15,691 bases of DNA. It comes from Synergistaceae bacterium. GTDB taxonomy: Bacteria; Synergistota; Synergistia; Synergistales; Aminobacteriaceae. The stretch lies in NCBI GenBank assembly GCA_009778055.1, contig WRKN01000041.1, positions 1-15,691 on the forward strand, given 5' to 3'. This document shows positions 6,656 to 13,833 of this stretch, in pieces (the first letter of the stretch is position 1; each line of letters begins with the position of its first letter). The translations under genes were made by a program, and so were the position numbers. Below the pieces are notes generated by a model. That model saw only the letters and a program-made list of their open reading frames with translations. It ran no database searches and was not told where the DNA came from.

Positions 6656-8482
6656 ATGAATAAAATTCACGCGTTGAAAGACGTCACCGCGAAGCTGGCG
6701 GCAGTGGCGGCGGGGAGGGAAAAGGCCGAGCTGGTCATCAGGGACGCTCGTCTGGTCAACGTCAACACCGGCGAGATAATGGAGCACACGGACATAGCCG
6801 TTGCCTGCGGGCGCGTGGCGCTCGTCGGAGACGCGTCCCATACGACGGGAAAGGATACGAAGGTCGTCGGCGCGGCGGGAATGTACGCCGTCCCCGGCTT
6901 CATGGACGGACACCTTCACGTGGAGAGCAGCATGATGAACGTGAGGGAGTACGCGAAAACCGTCATTCCTCACGGAACGACAGCAATATTCCCGGATCCT
7001 CACGAGATAGCCAACGTTCTCGGCAAAAAGGGAGTACGTTTCATGGCGGACGACGCGGCCGCCACGCCGCTGCGGGTTTTTACACTTATGCCCTCCTGCG
7101 TTCCCGCCGTCCCGGCTTTCGAGGACGCGGGCGCGGCCATCGGCCCGGACGACGTCGCCGAGTTCATGGAGATGGACGACATATGCGGCTTGGGTGAGAT
7201 GATGAACTTTCCGGGCGTACTGAGCGGGGACGAAAACGTTCACAAGGAGCTTTACGCCGCGCTTGCCCGGGACAAGACCGTCACGGGGCACTATTCCATG
7301 CCTGAGACCGGGCGGGGGCTGAACGCTTACGCCGCGTCCGGGATTCGCTGCTGCCACGAGTCCGTGCGCCGTGAGGACGCGCTGGCAAAAATGCGGCTGG
7401 GGATGTACGCGCAGATTCGGGAGGGTTCGGCCTGGCGGGACCTTCATGAAGTCGTGAAGAGCGTTACCGAAAACAAAATTGATACCCGCTTCGCCACGCT
7501 CGTCAGCGACGACACGCACCCGGATACCCTGCTTTCGCGCGGGCACATGGATCACATAGTCCGCCGCGCCGTCGAAGAGGGGGTAAACCCTGTCGCCGCT
7601 ATACAGATGGTAACTATAAACGTTGCTCAGTGCTACCGGATGGACAGGGACCTGGGCAGTATCTCGCCGGGGAAATTCGCCGACATTCTCCTGATTTCCG
7701 ACCTGGCGAAAGCGGACGTCCGGAAAGTTTTCATCAACGGAGTCCTTGCCGCGGAGGACAATAAACTTGCCGTTTCAATCGAGAAGGCCGTCTATCCCGG
7801 CTTCGTCAAAAACACATGTCACCTGAAAAAGCCCCTGACCGCGGAGGATTTCAAAATTGCCGCGCCGGACCCTTCGCCAAGCCCGGCCAAAACGCGGGTC
7901 ATCGAAATCATCGAGGCGCGGGTTGGAACCTATGCCAGAGAGTTTGACATGAAAGCGGAAAACGGCTTCGTCCCCCCTGACCCCAGCCGCGACATCGCCC
8001 TGCTCGCCGTCGTGGAGCGGCACAAAGCTACCGGGACGATGGGCAGGGGTTTCGTGAAGGGCTTCGGGTTGAAGGGCGGGGCCGTGGCCTCCACGGTAGC
8101 GCACGACGCCCATAACCTGATGATAGTCGGCATGAACGGGACGGACATGGCTTTGGCGGGCAACGCTCTGGCCGAATGTGGAGGAGGAATGGCCGCGGCG
8201 CGGGACGGAAAAATTCTGGCGCTGCTCCCCCTGCCCATCGCCGGGCTGCTCTCCGAGGACGAGGCCCCGGTCATCGCGGAAAAGGTCGTAAAACTGGACG
8301 CGGCGTGGAAAGAGCTAGGCTGCGGCCTGGAATCGCCCTTCATGACTATGGCCCTTCTTCCTCTGGCGGTGCTTCCCGAACTGCGCCTGACCAACCGAGG
8401 GCTGATAGACACGGTAAATTACAGATTTACGGAGCTGTTCGTCAAAGCTGCCGAGGCCGGGAGGACGGCTTTTATTTCCTGA
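6656..8482 (+). CDS. adeC: Adenine deaminase (AdeC type)
   Basis: The enzyme deaminates adenine to hypoxanthine, feeding purine salvage; it is a cytosolic metal enzyme of the amidohydrolase superfamily. The 608-residue product has the metal-binding block PGFMDGHLHVESSM (His86, His88, Glu90), followed by PHGTTAIFPDPHEIANVLG (His116). It also has the GEMMNFPGV motif, TGHYSMPETG, VSDDTHPDTLL with the catalytic-type Asp, and the C-terminal AdeC domain with GMNGTDMALAGN. Length and order fit the AdeC family (about 570-600 residues). GGGAGGAG lies about 6 bases before the ATG. The last 11 bases overlap the end of the convergent small membrane protein gene. A phosphoribosyltransferase gene (gpt) 4.7 kb away would use related bases. 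Confidence 0.95.
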   Translation: MNKIHALKDVTAKLAAVAAGREKAELVIRDARLVNVNTGEIMEHTDIAVACGRVALVGDASHTTGKDTKVVGAAGMYAVPGFMDGHLHVESSMMNVREYAKTVIPHGTTAIFPDPHEIANVLGKKGVRFMADDAAATPLRVFTLMPSCVPAVPAFEDAGAAIGPDDVAEFMEMDDICGLGEMMNFPGVLSGDENVHKELYAALARDKTVTGHYSMPETGRGLNAYAASGIRCCHESVRREDALAKMRLGMYAQIREGSAWRDLHEVVKSVTENKIDTRFATLVSDDTHPDTLLSRGHMDHIVRRAVEEGVNPVAAIQMVTINVAQCYRMDRDLGSISPGKFADILLISDLAKADVRKVFINGVLAAEDNKLAVSIEKAVYPGFVKNTCHLKKPLTAEDFKIAAPDPSPSPAKTRVIEIIEARVGTYAREFDMKAENGFVPPDPSRDIALLAVVERHKATGTMGRGFVKGFGLKGGAVASTVAHDAHNLMIVGMNGTDMALAGNALAECGGGMAAARDGKILALLPLPIAGLLSEDEAPVIAEKVVKLDAAWKELGCGLESPFMTMALLPLAVLPELRLTNRGLIDTVNYRFTELFVKAAEAGRTAFIS

Positions 8483-8876
8483 ACCATTTCACGTCGTCAA
8501 ACCAATTTTTTTTGTCTTTTTCCGCTTTTCCGTCGGGGGTTACGTCGTAGACGTACGAAGCCGGGTCATGCGCGCGCGCGGTTTGTTTGCCGCTTATTTT
8601 CTCGTAGCAGTAAAGCCCGCCTCCGCTGAAAAGCGATATCAGCAAGAGCCACCCCAAAACGCTCAGAATAAACGACGGCAGTTTGAACAGGACAAAATGC
8701 GCTATGTAAACCAGCAGGCCCCCCACGGACAACATCGCCGGGATAAAAAACACCGCCAGTATGGCCTTGTTTTTTATGTCGCTGCGCTGCCATTCCCCGA
8801 GAAGGGCCAATACTCCCGACATAACAAAAGGAGGCCATATGTACTTCATAAGAAGCGGCCACCAGCCAAACGCCAT
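8472..8876 (-). CDS. Small membrane protein of unknown function
   Basis: The 134-residue protein has three hydrophobic stretches (about 8-26, 36-61 and 66-90), then a charged, Lys/Asp-rich tail ending in WFDDVKWFRK. I do not recognise the family. A good AGGT-containing site lies about 6 bases before the ATG. It starts 2 bases after the stop of the DUF362 gene, so the two are almost certainly one operon and this protein may act with it at the membrane. Its 3' end overlaps the end of adeC by 11 bases in convergent orientation. Confidence 0.8.
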   Translation of the reverse strand: MAFGWWPLLMKYIWPPFVMSGVLALLGEWQRSDIKNKAILAVFFIPAMLSVGGLLVYIAHFVLFKLPSFILSVLGWLLLISLFSGGGLYCYEKISGKQTARAHDPASYVYDVTPDGKAEKDKKNWFDDVKWFRK

Positions 8877-8878
8877 AA

Positions 8879-10000
8879 CTATACCTCCACGATTCTGTAG
8901 CTCTGCGTTCCGATACCGAGGGCCTCTCCGTACTCGAGCTGGATTTCCCAGGGAACGTAGCTGTAAATTCCGCCCTTGAATTTGTCCATGCCGGGCGCAA
9001 GGAATTCCTCTCTCAACATGCTGCCGGGGTTGCCTTGCTGCGCGTTTACCATGTCCACGCAGGCTTTGTCCAGAGCAACCGGGTCGAACGAGGCCATAAT
9101 CCCGACGTCAGGAACGAGGAAGCTGTCGCTCCAGCAGCAGCAGTCACATTCCGGCGTGACGTTCATTACGAAATTTATATAGGCCGTCTTGCCGTTTTTT
9201 TGTCTGGCCGCGCCGTAAGCGTACTCCGTCATGCGGCGTACGAAATCGCCCAGGTCGGAGTCGTTTTTGCCCATAACAATGCACGGGACGGGGCATACCG
9301 TTTGGCACTCGCCGCAGCCGATACAATCCGCCTCGGATAATAACCCGGCCTTGCCATTTTCCACGGCAATGGCCTGTTCGGGGCAGTACGAGGCGCATTT
9401 CCCGCAGCCTATGCAGCGGGCCGCGTCAATTACGGGGTGAATGTAGGCGTGCTGATCCTTCTTGCCGTCGGAGGGTGCGCACCCCATCGCCAGGTTTTTG
9501 AGCGCGCCGCCGAAACCGGCCATCTCATGCCCCTTGAAATGACTGAGCGTTATCATGCTGTCGGCCTCCGCTATGTCGCGGGCCATTTTGATTTTCTTGA
9601 AGTATTTGCCGTCGATGGGTACTTCTATGAAGTTGTTGCTTAACAGCCCGTCCGCGATGATGAGCGGCGCGCGCACCGTGGAGTAGGAATAGCCGTGCTC
9701 CAGCGCGGTTTCAAGGTGATCCACCGCGTTTTTGCGGCTTCCGAGGTAGAGGGTGTTTGTGTCGGTGAGGAAGGGCTTTGCCCCCTCGCTCTTTACCTTG
9801 TCAACCACCTGACGGGCAAAAACGGGGTTCAGGTAAGCGTCGTTGCCTCGTTCCCCGAAATGCAGCTTAATGGCGGTCAGATCCCCCTTAGTCAATATTC
9901 TGGACAAGTTCATAATCTCCATGATTTTTTTCAGGCGGTTGATTTTGTTGCCTTCCTCACCGCGAGTTCTAAAAGACGAAAACCACACTTCCGATGCCAT
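8879..10000 (-). CDS. DUF362 domain protein with two 4Fe-4S clusters
   Basis: The 373-residue cytosolic iron-sulfur protein has an N-terminal DUF362 half (about 1-180) with LTAIKLHFGERGN and SHFKGHEMAGFGGALKNLAMG. Two ferredoxin-type motifs follow in series, CIGCGKCASYCPEQ and CIGCGECQTVCPVPC, for two 4Fe-4S clusters. The DUF362 C-terminal part contains a Cys-rich CDCCCWSD and DVGIMASFDPVALDKACVDMV. Members are common in anaerobes and are thought to act in electron transfer, but no reaction is established. The ATG at 10000 is preferred over the TTG at 10006 because GGGAGGG is then 9 bases upstream. The small membrane protein gene follows 2 bases after the stop. Confidence 0.93.
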   Translation of the reverse strand: MASEVWFSSFRTRGEEGNKINRLKKIMEIMNLSRILTKGDLTAIKLHFGERGNDAYLNPVFARQVVDKVKSEGAKPFLTDTNTLYLGSRKNAVDHLETALEHGYSYSTVRAPLIIADGLLSNNFIEVPIDGKYFKKIKMARDIAEADSMITLSHFKGHEMAGFGGALKNLAMGCAPSDGKKDQHAYIHPVIDAARCIGCGKCASYCPEQAIAVENGKAGLLSEADCIGCGECQTVCPVPCIVMGKNDSDLGDFVRRMTEYAYGAARQKNGKTAYINFVMNVTPECDCCCWSDSFLVPDVGIMASFDPVALDKACVDMVNAQQGNPGSMLREEFLAPGMDKFKGGIYSYVPWEIQLEYGEALGIGTQSYRIVEV

Positions 10001-10083
10001 ATTCAATAGCCCTCCCGTTGTTTTTTTACTCTAGTTTCCGGGACATTTTAACATGGAGCCGGTGCGAAAAGGGCGTTGCGCGA

Positions 10084-10089
10084 TATAAT
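10084..10089 (+). promoter_or_regulatory. -10 box of the rsmI-proBA-gpt cluster
   Basis: TATAAT lies 32 bases before the rsmI ATG in the divergent region between the DUF362 gene and rsmI. The base run at the expected -35 position (GGTGCG, 10061-10066, 17-base spacer) is poor, so an activator or a weak promoter is possible. The implied leader is about 25 bases. Confidence 0.45.
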
Positions 10090-10121
10090 GTTTTTAATTC
10101 TTCGCGCCGGACGTGATTTGT

Positions 10122-10958
10122 ATGCCTTTGACATTGGTTCCAACGCCCATAGGAAACCTGGAGGACATGACTCTGCGCGCCATCCGCGTGCTGAAGGAGG
10201 CCGACGTAATCGCCTGCGAGGACACGCGCACGTCCGGAGTTCTTTTGAAGCGGTACGGCATTTCCAAACCTCTGGTTGCTCTGCACCTGCACAACGAAAG
10301 GGAGTGTTCCGGGCGTCTTATGCCGGATCTGGCGGAGGGCAGGAACGTCGCGGTGATAAGCGACGCCGGGACGCCGGGCATAAGCGACCCGGGTTATCTG
10401 CTTTTCCGAAACGCCATAGACGCCGGGTACGAAGTGGATGTTCTGCCCGGTCCGTCCGCTTTGCTGCCCGCCCTGATATTATCCGGGCTTCCGCCTCATC
10501 CTTTTTTGTTCCACGGTTTCCCCCCCGAAAAACCGGGGCAGAGGAAAAAACTTTTCGAGTCTCTTTCCTCGCTGTGCTGCACGCTGGTTTTCTATTTGTC
10601 CCCTCATAAGGCGGAACGGCACGTCGCGGATATGCTCGAGGTTTGGGGCGACAGGAGGGCGGCGCTGGTGCGGGAGATCAGCAAGCTCTATCAGGAGTCG
10701 GTGCGGGGAAGCCTGTCCGATATCGCGGAGCGCCTTCTTCATGGCGTGAAGGGTGAGATGGTTCTTGTGGCGGAGGGTAGGGGGGACGAAGGAGAGCCGG
10801 ACTCCTGGCGGGAAGAGGCCGAGGCTATGCTGAACGAAGGGCGGCCGGTCAGGACGATAGTGGACGAAATAACCGCCCGGCGCGGCGCGTCCAGAAACGC
10901 GGTCAAAGAATTTTTGCTGCTTTTAAAGAGGAAAGAAGAGGAGAGTAGAACGAATTGA
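10122..10958 (+). CDS. rsmI: 16S rRNA (cytidine-1402-2'-O)-methyltransferase
   Basis: RsmI places the 2'-O-methyl group on C1402 in the decoding centre of 16S rRNA, using S-adenosylmethionine. The protein (278 residues from the ATG at 10122) has the tetrapyrrole-methylase fold signatures: LVPTPIGNLEDMTLRAI at the start, ACEDTR, AVISDAGTPGISDPG, LPGPSALLPAL and FHGFPP. Its length is normal. A GTG three codons upstream (10113) is the alternative start; neither has a strong Shine-Dalgarno sequence (GGA at 10109-10111). The stop TGA overlaps the TTG start of proB, which indicates translational coupling. Confidence 0.95.
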   Translation: MPLTLVPTPIGNLEDMTLRAIRVLKEADVIACEDTRTSGVLLKRYGISKPLVALHLHNERECSGRLMPDLAEGRNVAVISDAGTPGISDPGYLLFRNAIDAGYEVDVLPGPSALLPALILSGLPPHPFLFHGFPPEKPGQRKKLFESLSSLCCTLVFYLSPHKAERHVADMLEVWGDRRAALVREISKLYQESVRGSLSDIAERLLHGVKGEMVLVAEGRGDEGEPDSWREEAEAMLNEGRPVRTIVDEITARRGASRNAVKEFLLLLKRKEEESRTN

Positions 10959-11752
10959 AGCGCGAAGACCTCCGCAAGTGTAAAAGAATAGTCGTCAAGG
11001 TGGGTACAAGTTCCATCACTTACCCGACGGGGAAAATCAACCTTGGGAAGATGGAGCTTCTGGCCCGCGAAATGTCCGACCTGCACAGCGCCGGACGCGA
11101 GCTGGTGCTGACAACTTCCGGCGCGGTAGGGGCCGGAGTCGGCAGGCTGAACTGCCCGTTTCCTTCGAGCCTGCCGGAGAAGCAGGCTTTGGCCGCCGTT
11201 GGGCAGGGGATATTGATGCACATGTACGAAAAATTTTTTTCGGAGTACTCCAAAAGCGTGGCTCAGGTACTCCTTACCCGTGACTGCTTCTCGGACCCCG
11301 AACGCTACCTCAACTCCCGCAACACGCTCTTTTCGCTGCTGAACTTCGGGGTCATCCCCATCATCAACGAAAACGACACCGTGGCGGTGGACGAGCTCAG
11401 GTTCGGGGACAACGACACCTTATCCGCGATGGTGGCTTGCAATATCGACGCTGACTTACTTATAATACTTTCAGACATAGAAGGGTTCTACGACTCCGAC
11501 CCGCGTAAAAACCAGTCGGCCCGCCTGATCCCGGAGGTAAACGAAATAACCGCCGAAATGACGGAGAACGCCAGAACAAAGGGGAGTTCCTTTGCCAGCG
11601 GGGGAATGGTTACAAAACTCTCGGCGGCGAGTATGACCATGGCAAACGGAATACTGATGGTGATAGCCGCCAGCGACGAACCCAACGTCATCCGGCGCGT
11701 GGCGGAGGGAGAAAACATAGGGACTCTCTTTCTCCCTCGCCGCGACATTTGA
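10955..11752 (+). CDS. proB: Glutamate 5-kinase (short form, no PUA domain)
   Basis: ProB phosphorylates glutamate to gamma-glutamyl phosphate, the first step of proline synthesis. The 265-residue protein has the amino-acid-kinase fold: RIVVKVGTSS (Lys15), LTTSGAVGAG, GQGILMHMY, INENDTVAVDELRFGDNDTLSA, LLIILSDIEGFYDSDPR and GGMVTKLSAA. It ends right after the kinase domain and so lacks the C-terminal PUA domain of the roughly 367-residue enterobacterial enzyme; short forms are known in other bacteria. The start is a TTG overlapping the rsmI stop by 4 bases, with GAGGAG 11 bases upstream. No later start would keep the N-terminal phosphate-binding strand. The stop codon touches the inverted-repeat element that separates it from proA. 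Confidence 0.94.
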   Translation: MKREDLRKCKRIVVKVGTSSITYPTGKINLGKMELLAREMSDLHSAGRELVLTTSGAVGAGVGRLNCPFPSSLPEKQALAAVGQGILMHMYEKFFSEYSKSVAQVLLTRDCFSDPERYLNSRNTLFSLLNFGVIPIINENDTVAVDELRFGDNDTLSAMVACNIDADLLIILSDIEGFYDSDPRKNQSARLIPEVNEITAEMTENARTKGSSFASGGMVTKLSAASMTMANGILMVIAASDEPNVIRRVAEGENIGTLFLPRRDI

Positions 11753-11852
11753 TACCAATTTGAAATCAAGGGCCTAAAGTTAGAATAGCTAGAAACAGTC
11801 TTGTTCGGCATTTGAGTTTCAGATTCACACCCGTTTGATCGCAAATTGGTAT
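11752..11852. repeat. 101-bp MITE-like inverted-repeat element between proB and proA
   Basis: ATACCAATTTG (11752-11762) is exactly inverted at 11842-11852 (CAAATTGGTAT). The match continues inward with gaps: after two unmatched bases both ends carry ATCAA and then a G-rich triplet. The 79-bp interior has no reading frame of interest and no T-run for a terminator. The left end uses the last base of the proB stop codon and the right end lies 20 bases before the proA start. Length, terminal inverted repeats and non-coding interior fit a miniature inverted-repeat element. No clear target duplication is visible. A long-range stem regulating proA is the alternative. Confidence 0.65.
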
Positions 11853-11872
11853 GAAGCGATGGAGAGGATGAA

Positions 11873-13150
11873 GTGAATAAAGTGAATAAAGTAAATACTT
11901 CCTGGAAAGATGAACTGGATTTAATGGCGCGAAACGCGAAAGAAGCCGCGCGGTTTTTGGCCGTGACGCCCACGGAAACAAAAAACGCCGCCCTTTGCGG
12001 CATGGCCTCGGCTCTGAGGGCAAACGAGGCTGAGATTCTGGCGCAGAACAGGCTTGACTTGGAGGAGGGAAAAAACGCCGGCTTAACGGACGCCCTTTTG
12101 GACCGTCTGGCCCTGAACCGAGCCAGAGTGGAGGCGATGGCCGCGGGATTGGAGGAAGTTGCCGCGTTCCGTGACCCTGTCGGCGAGGTGCTTGGAATGT
12201 GGAACGGGGATAAAGGCATACGCATAGGGCGGATTCGCGTGCCGCTGGGCGTGGTTGGAATGATTTACGAAGCCAGACCCAACGTCACAGCCGACGCGGC
12301 GGGCCTTTGCCTCAAGTCAGGCAACGCCGTGATTCTTCGCGGCGGCAAGGAAGCCCTCCGCTCCAACGCCGCGATAGCGCGCGTCATCTCCGCCGCCGCA
12401 ACGGAAAACCACATACCCGGCGGCGCAATACAACTGCTGGATACGGCGGACCGCGACGCCTCCCTTGCCCTCATGCAGTCCGCGCATATCGACGTGCTGA
12501 TACCGCGCGGAGGCGTGAAACTCAAGGAGTTCGTAACGCAAAACGCGCGGGTTCCCTACATCATGACCGGGGCCGGAAACTGCCACACGTTTATCGACGC
12601 CTCGGCCGACATTGACATGGCCACGGATATCATAGTGAACGCCAAATGTCAGCGTCCCGGCGTATGCAACGCCATGGAAACCCTTCTTGTTCACAAAGAC
12701 ATCGCGCCGCGCTTCATTCCGGCCGGGCTGAAGGCGCTTGCGGAGCGCGGCGTCGAGCTGCGTTGCGACGAAAATGCCCTGCTGCTTTTCCCCTCAGCCA
12801 AACCAGCCGCAGATGAGGACTGGGAAACGGAGTTTCACGACCTCATTCTGGCGGTCAGGGTAGTGGACAGCCTGGAGGCCGCGATGGAGCACATCCACCG
12901 CTACGGCACCCAGCACAGCGAGGCCATAGTGACGAACGACTACGCCGCGGCCCAGGTATTTCTTGCCGCTGTGGACGCCGCGGCGGTCTACGTCAACGCG
13001 TCGACCCGCTTTACGGACGGCGGAGTATTTGGATTCGGCGCCGAGATGGGCATAAGCACCCAAAAACTGCACGCCCGCGGCCCGATGGGAGTCGAGCAGT
13101 TGACGTCCACAAAATTCATCGTGTACGGCAGCGGCCAGACCAGAGGATGA
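11873..13150 (+). CDS. proA: Gamma-glutamyl phosphate reductase
   Basis: ProA reduces gamma-glutamyl phosphate to glutamate semialdehyde with NADPH, the second step of proline synthesis. The 425-residue product has the family blocks: RIRVPLGVVGMIYEARPNVT, KSGNAVILRGGKEALRSN, LIPRGGVKLKEFV and YVNASTRFTDGGVFGFGAEMGI. Catalytic Cys265 lies in KCQRPGVCNAMETLL. The start is GTG at 11873 with GGAGAGG 5 bases upstream. The first codons contain a 9-bp tandem repeat (GTGAATAAA at 11873-11881 and 11882-11890), so a second GTG start is possible but its spacing (14) is poor. proB precedes it across the inverted-repeat element; gpt follows 28 bases later. Confidence 0.96.
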   Translation: MNKVNKVNTSWKDELDLMARNAKEAARFLAVTPTETKNAALCGMASALRANEAEILAQNRLDLEEGKNAGLTDALLDRLALNRARVEAMAAGLEEVAAFRDPVGEVLGMWNGDKGIRIGRIRVPLGVVGMIYEARPNVTADAAGLCLKSGNAVILRGGKEALRSNAAIARVISAAATENHIPGGAIQLLDTADRDASLALMQSAHIDVLIPRGGVKLKEFVTQNARVPYIMTGAGNCHTFIDASADIDMATDIIVNAKCQRPGVCNAMETLLVHKDIAPRFIPAGLKALAERGVELRCDENALLLFPSAKPAADEDWETEFHDLILAVRVVDSLEAAMEHIHRYGTQHSEAIVTNDYAAAQVFLAAVDAAAVYVNASTRFTDGGVFGFGAEMGISTQKLHARGPMGVEQLTSTKFIVYGSGQTRG

Positions 13151-13178
13151 AAGGAACAAAGGAGGGACGATAAAGCCA

Positions 13179-13661
13179 ATGGGAACAGCAGAACGCTATC
13201 ACGCCACATATTCGATTTCCTGGGAGAGAATACATCAGGACTGCAAGATTCTGGCCGCGCGCCTTCACCAGATGGGGACGTGGAGCCGCATTGTGGGCGT
13301 GGCCCGGGGGGGCCTGATTCCGGCCTCCATAATCGCGAGGGAGCTTAACATAAGAATGATGGATACCATATGCGTATCCAGCTATTCGGTCAGGACGCAG
13401 GGAGAAGCCAACATACTCAAAGAAATCCGCTCCGAAGACGGCGGCAAGGACTGGCTTATAATCGACGACCTGGTGGACACCGGCAAAACCGCCCAAATTG
13501 TGCGTAAAATCCTCCCCAACGCCTACTTCGCCACCGTTTACTCCAAACCCGAAGGGCGTCCTTTCGTCGATACATATATAATGGAAGTGACGCAGGACAC
13601 GTGGATACTCTTCCCCTGGGACGCCGAGTACACGTACAGTAAACCCTTGGTGGAGGGTTAG
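13179..13661 (+). CDS. gpt: Xanthine-guanine phosphoribosyltransferase (Gpt-like)
   Basis: The enzyme would join xanthine or guanine to PRPP to give XMP or GMP in purine salvage. The 160-residue protein closely parallels E. coli Gpt (152 residues) by eye: GVARGGLIPASIIARELNIR, MDTICVSSY, the PRPP-binding loop LIIDDLVDTGKTA, SKPEGRPFVDTYI and QDTWILFPWD. E. coli has DDLVDTGGTA at the same place. GGAGGG lies 12 bases before the ATG, slightly far, but no other start fits. It follows proA in the same direction. A new promoter begins 14 bases after its stop. Confidence 0.88.
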   Translation: MGTAERYHATYSISWERIHQDCKILAARLHQMGTWSRIVGVARGGLIPASIIARELNIRMMDTICVSSYSVRTQGEANILKEIRSEDGGKDWLIIDDLVDTGKTAQIVRKILPNAYFATVYSKPEGRPFVDTYIMEVTQDTWILFPWDAEYTYSKPLVEG

Positions 13662-13674
13662 GGAGAAACAGCTA

Positions 13675-13702
13675 TTTACATTAAAAATCTGTAGAATATA
13701 AT
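13675..13702 (+). promoter_or_regulatory. Strong promoter for selC-miaA
   Basis: TTTACA (13675-13680) and TATAAT (13697-13702) are separated by 16 bases: 5 of 6 and 6 of 6 consensus matches, the best promoter in the window. The expected start near 13709 is about 11 bases before the first base of the tRNA. It gives selC its own transcription and probably carries through miaA, as no terminator lies between them. Confidence 0.75.
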
Positions 13703-13719
13703 TTATCGGTAAATATCGC

Positions 13720-13817
13720 GGGGGTGAGGTTCGTCTGGTGACGGGCCCGGGCTTCAAACCCGGTGAGGGGTGGTTTGCGCTGTCCCTGGTGGGTTCGATC
13801 CCCACGCATCCCCGCCA
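13720..13817 (+). tRNA. selC: tRNA-Sec (anticodon TCA)
   Basis: The 98-base tRNA has the features of bacterial tRNA-Sec. The acceptor is 13720-13727 against 13806-13813, eight positions with one G-T and a mismatch at the innermost pair. The D-stem is six pairs (TTCGTC 13730-13735 / GACGGG 13740-13745) with a four-base loop. The anticodon loop is CTTCAAA (13752-13758) with TCA at 13754-13756. The long variable arm pairs AGGG (13766-13769) with CCCT (13784-13787). The T-arm is GTGGG-TTCGATC-CCCAC (13789-13805), followed by discriminator G and an encoded CCA (13815-13817). The long D-stem with tiny loop and the TCA anticodon separate it from tRNA-Ser. It inserts selenocysteine at UGA codons with SelB. 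No selenoprotein or other sel gene lies in this window. It is followed 16 bases later by miaA. Confidence 0.95.
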
Positions 13818-13833
13818 ATTTGAGGTAGATTTT

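Noticed and set aside
6422..7555. 377-codon antisense frame over yitT and adeC
   Set aside because: It is the complement of two well-recognised genes; the composition is Arg/His/Gly/Val-rich as expected for a GC-rich shadow frame, and no motif is seen.
13738..13833. Longer N-terminus for miaA from 13738
   Set aside because: This stretch is tRNA-Sec. The TTG at 13834 has a proper ribosome site and gives the normal MiaA length.
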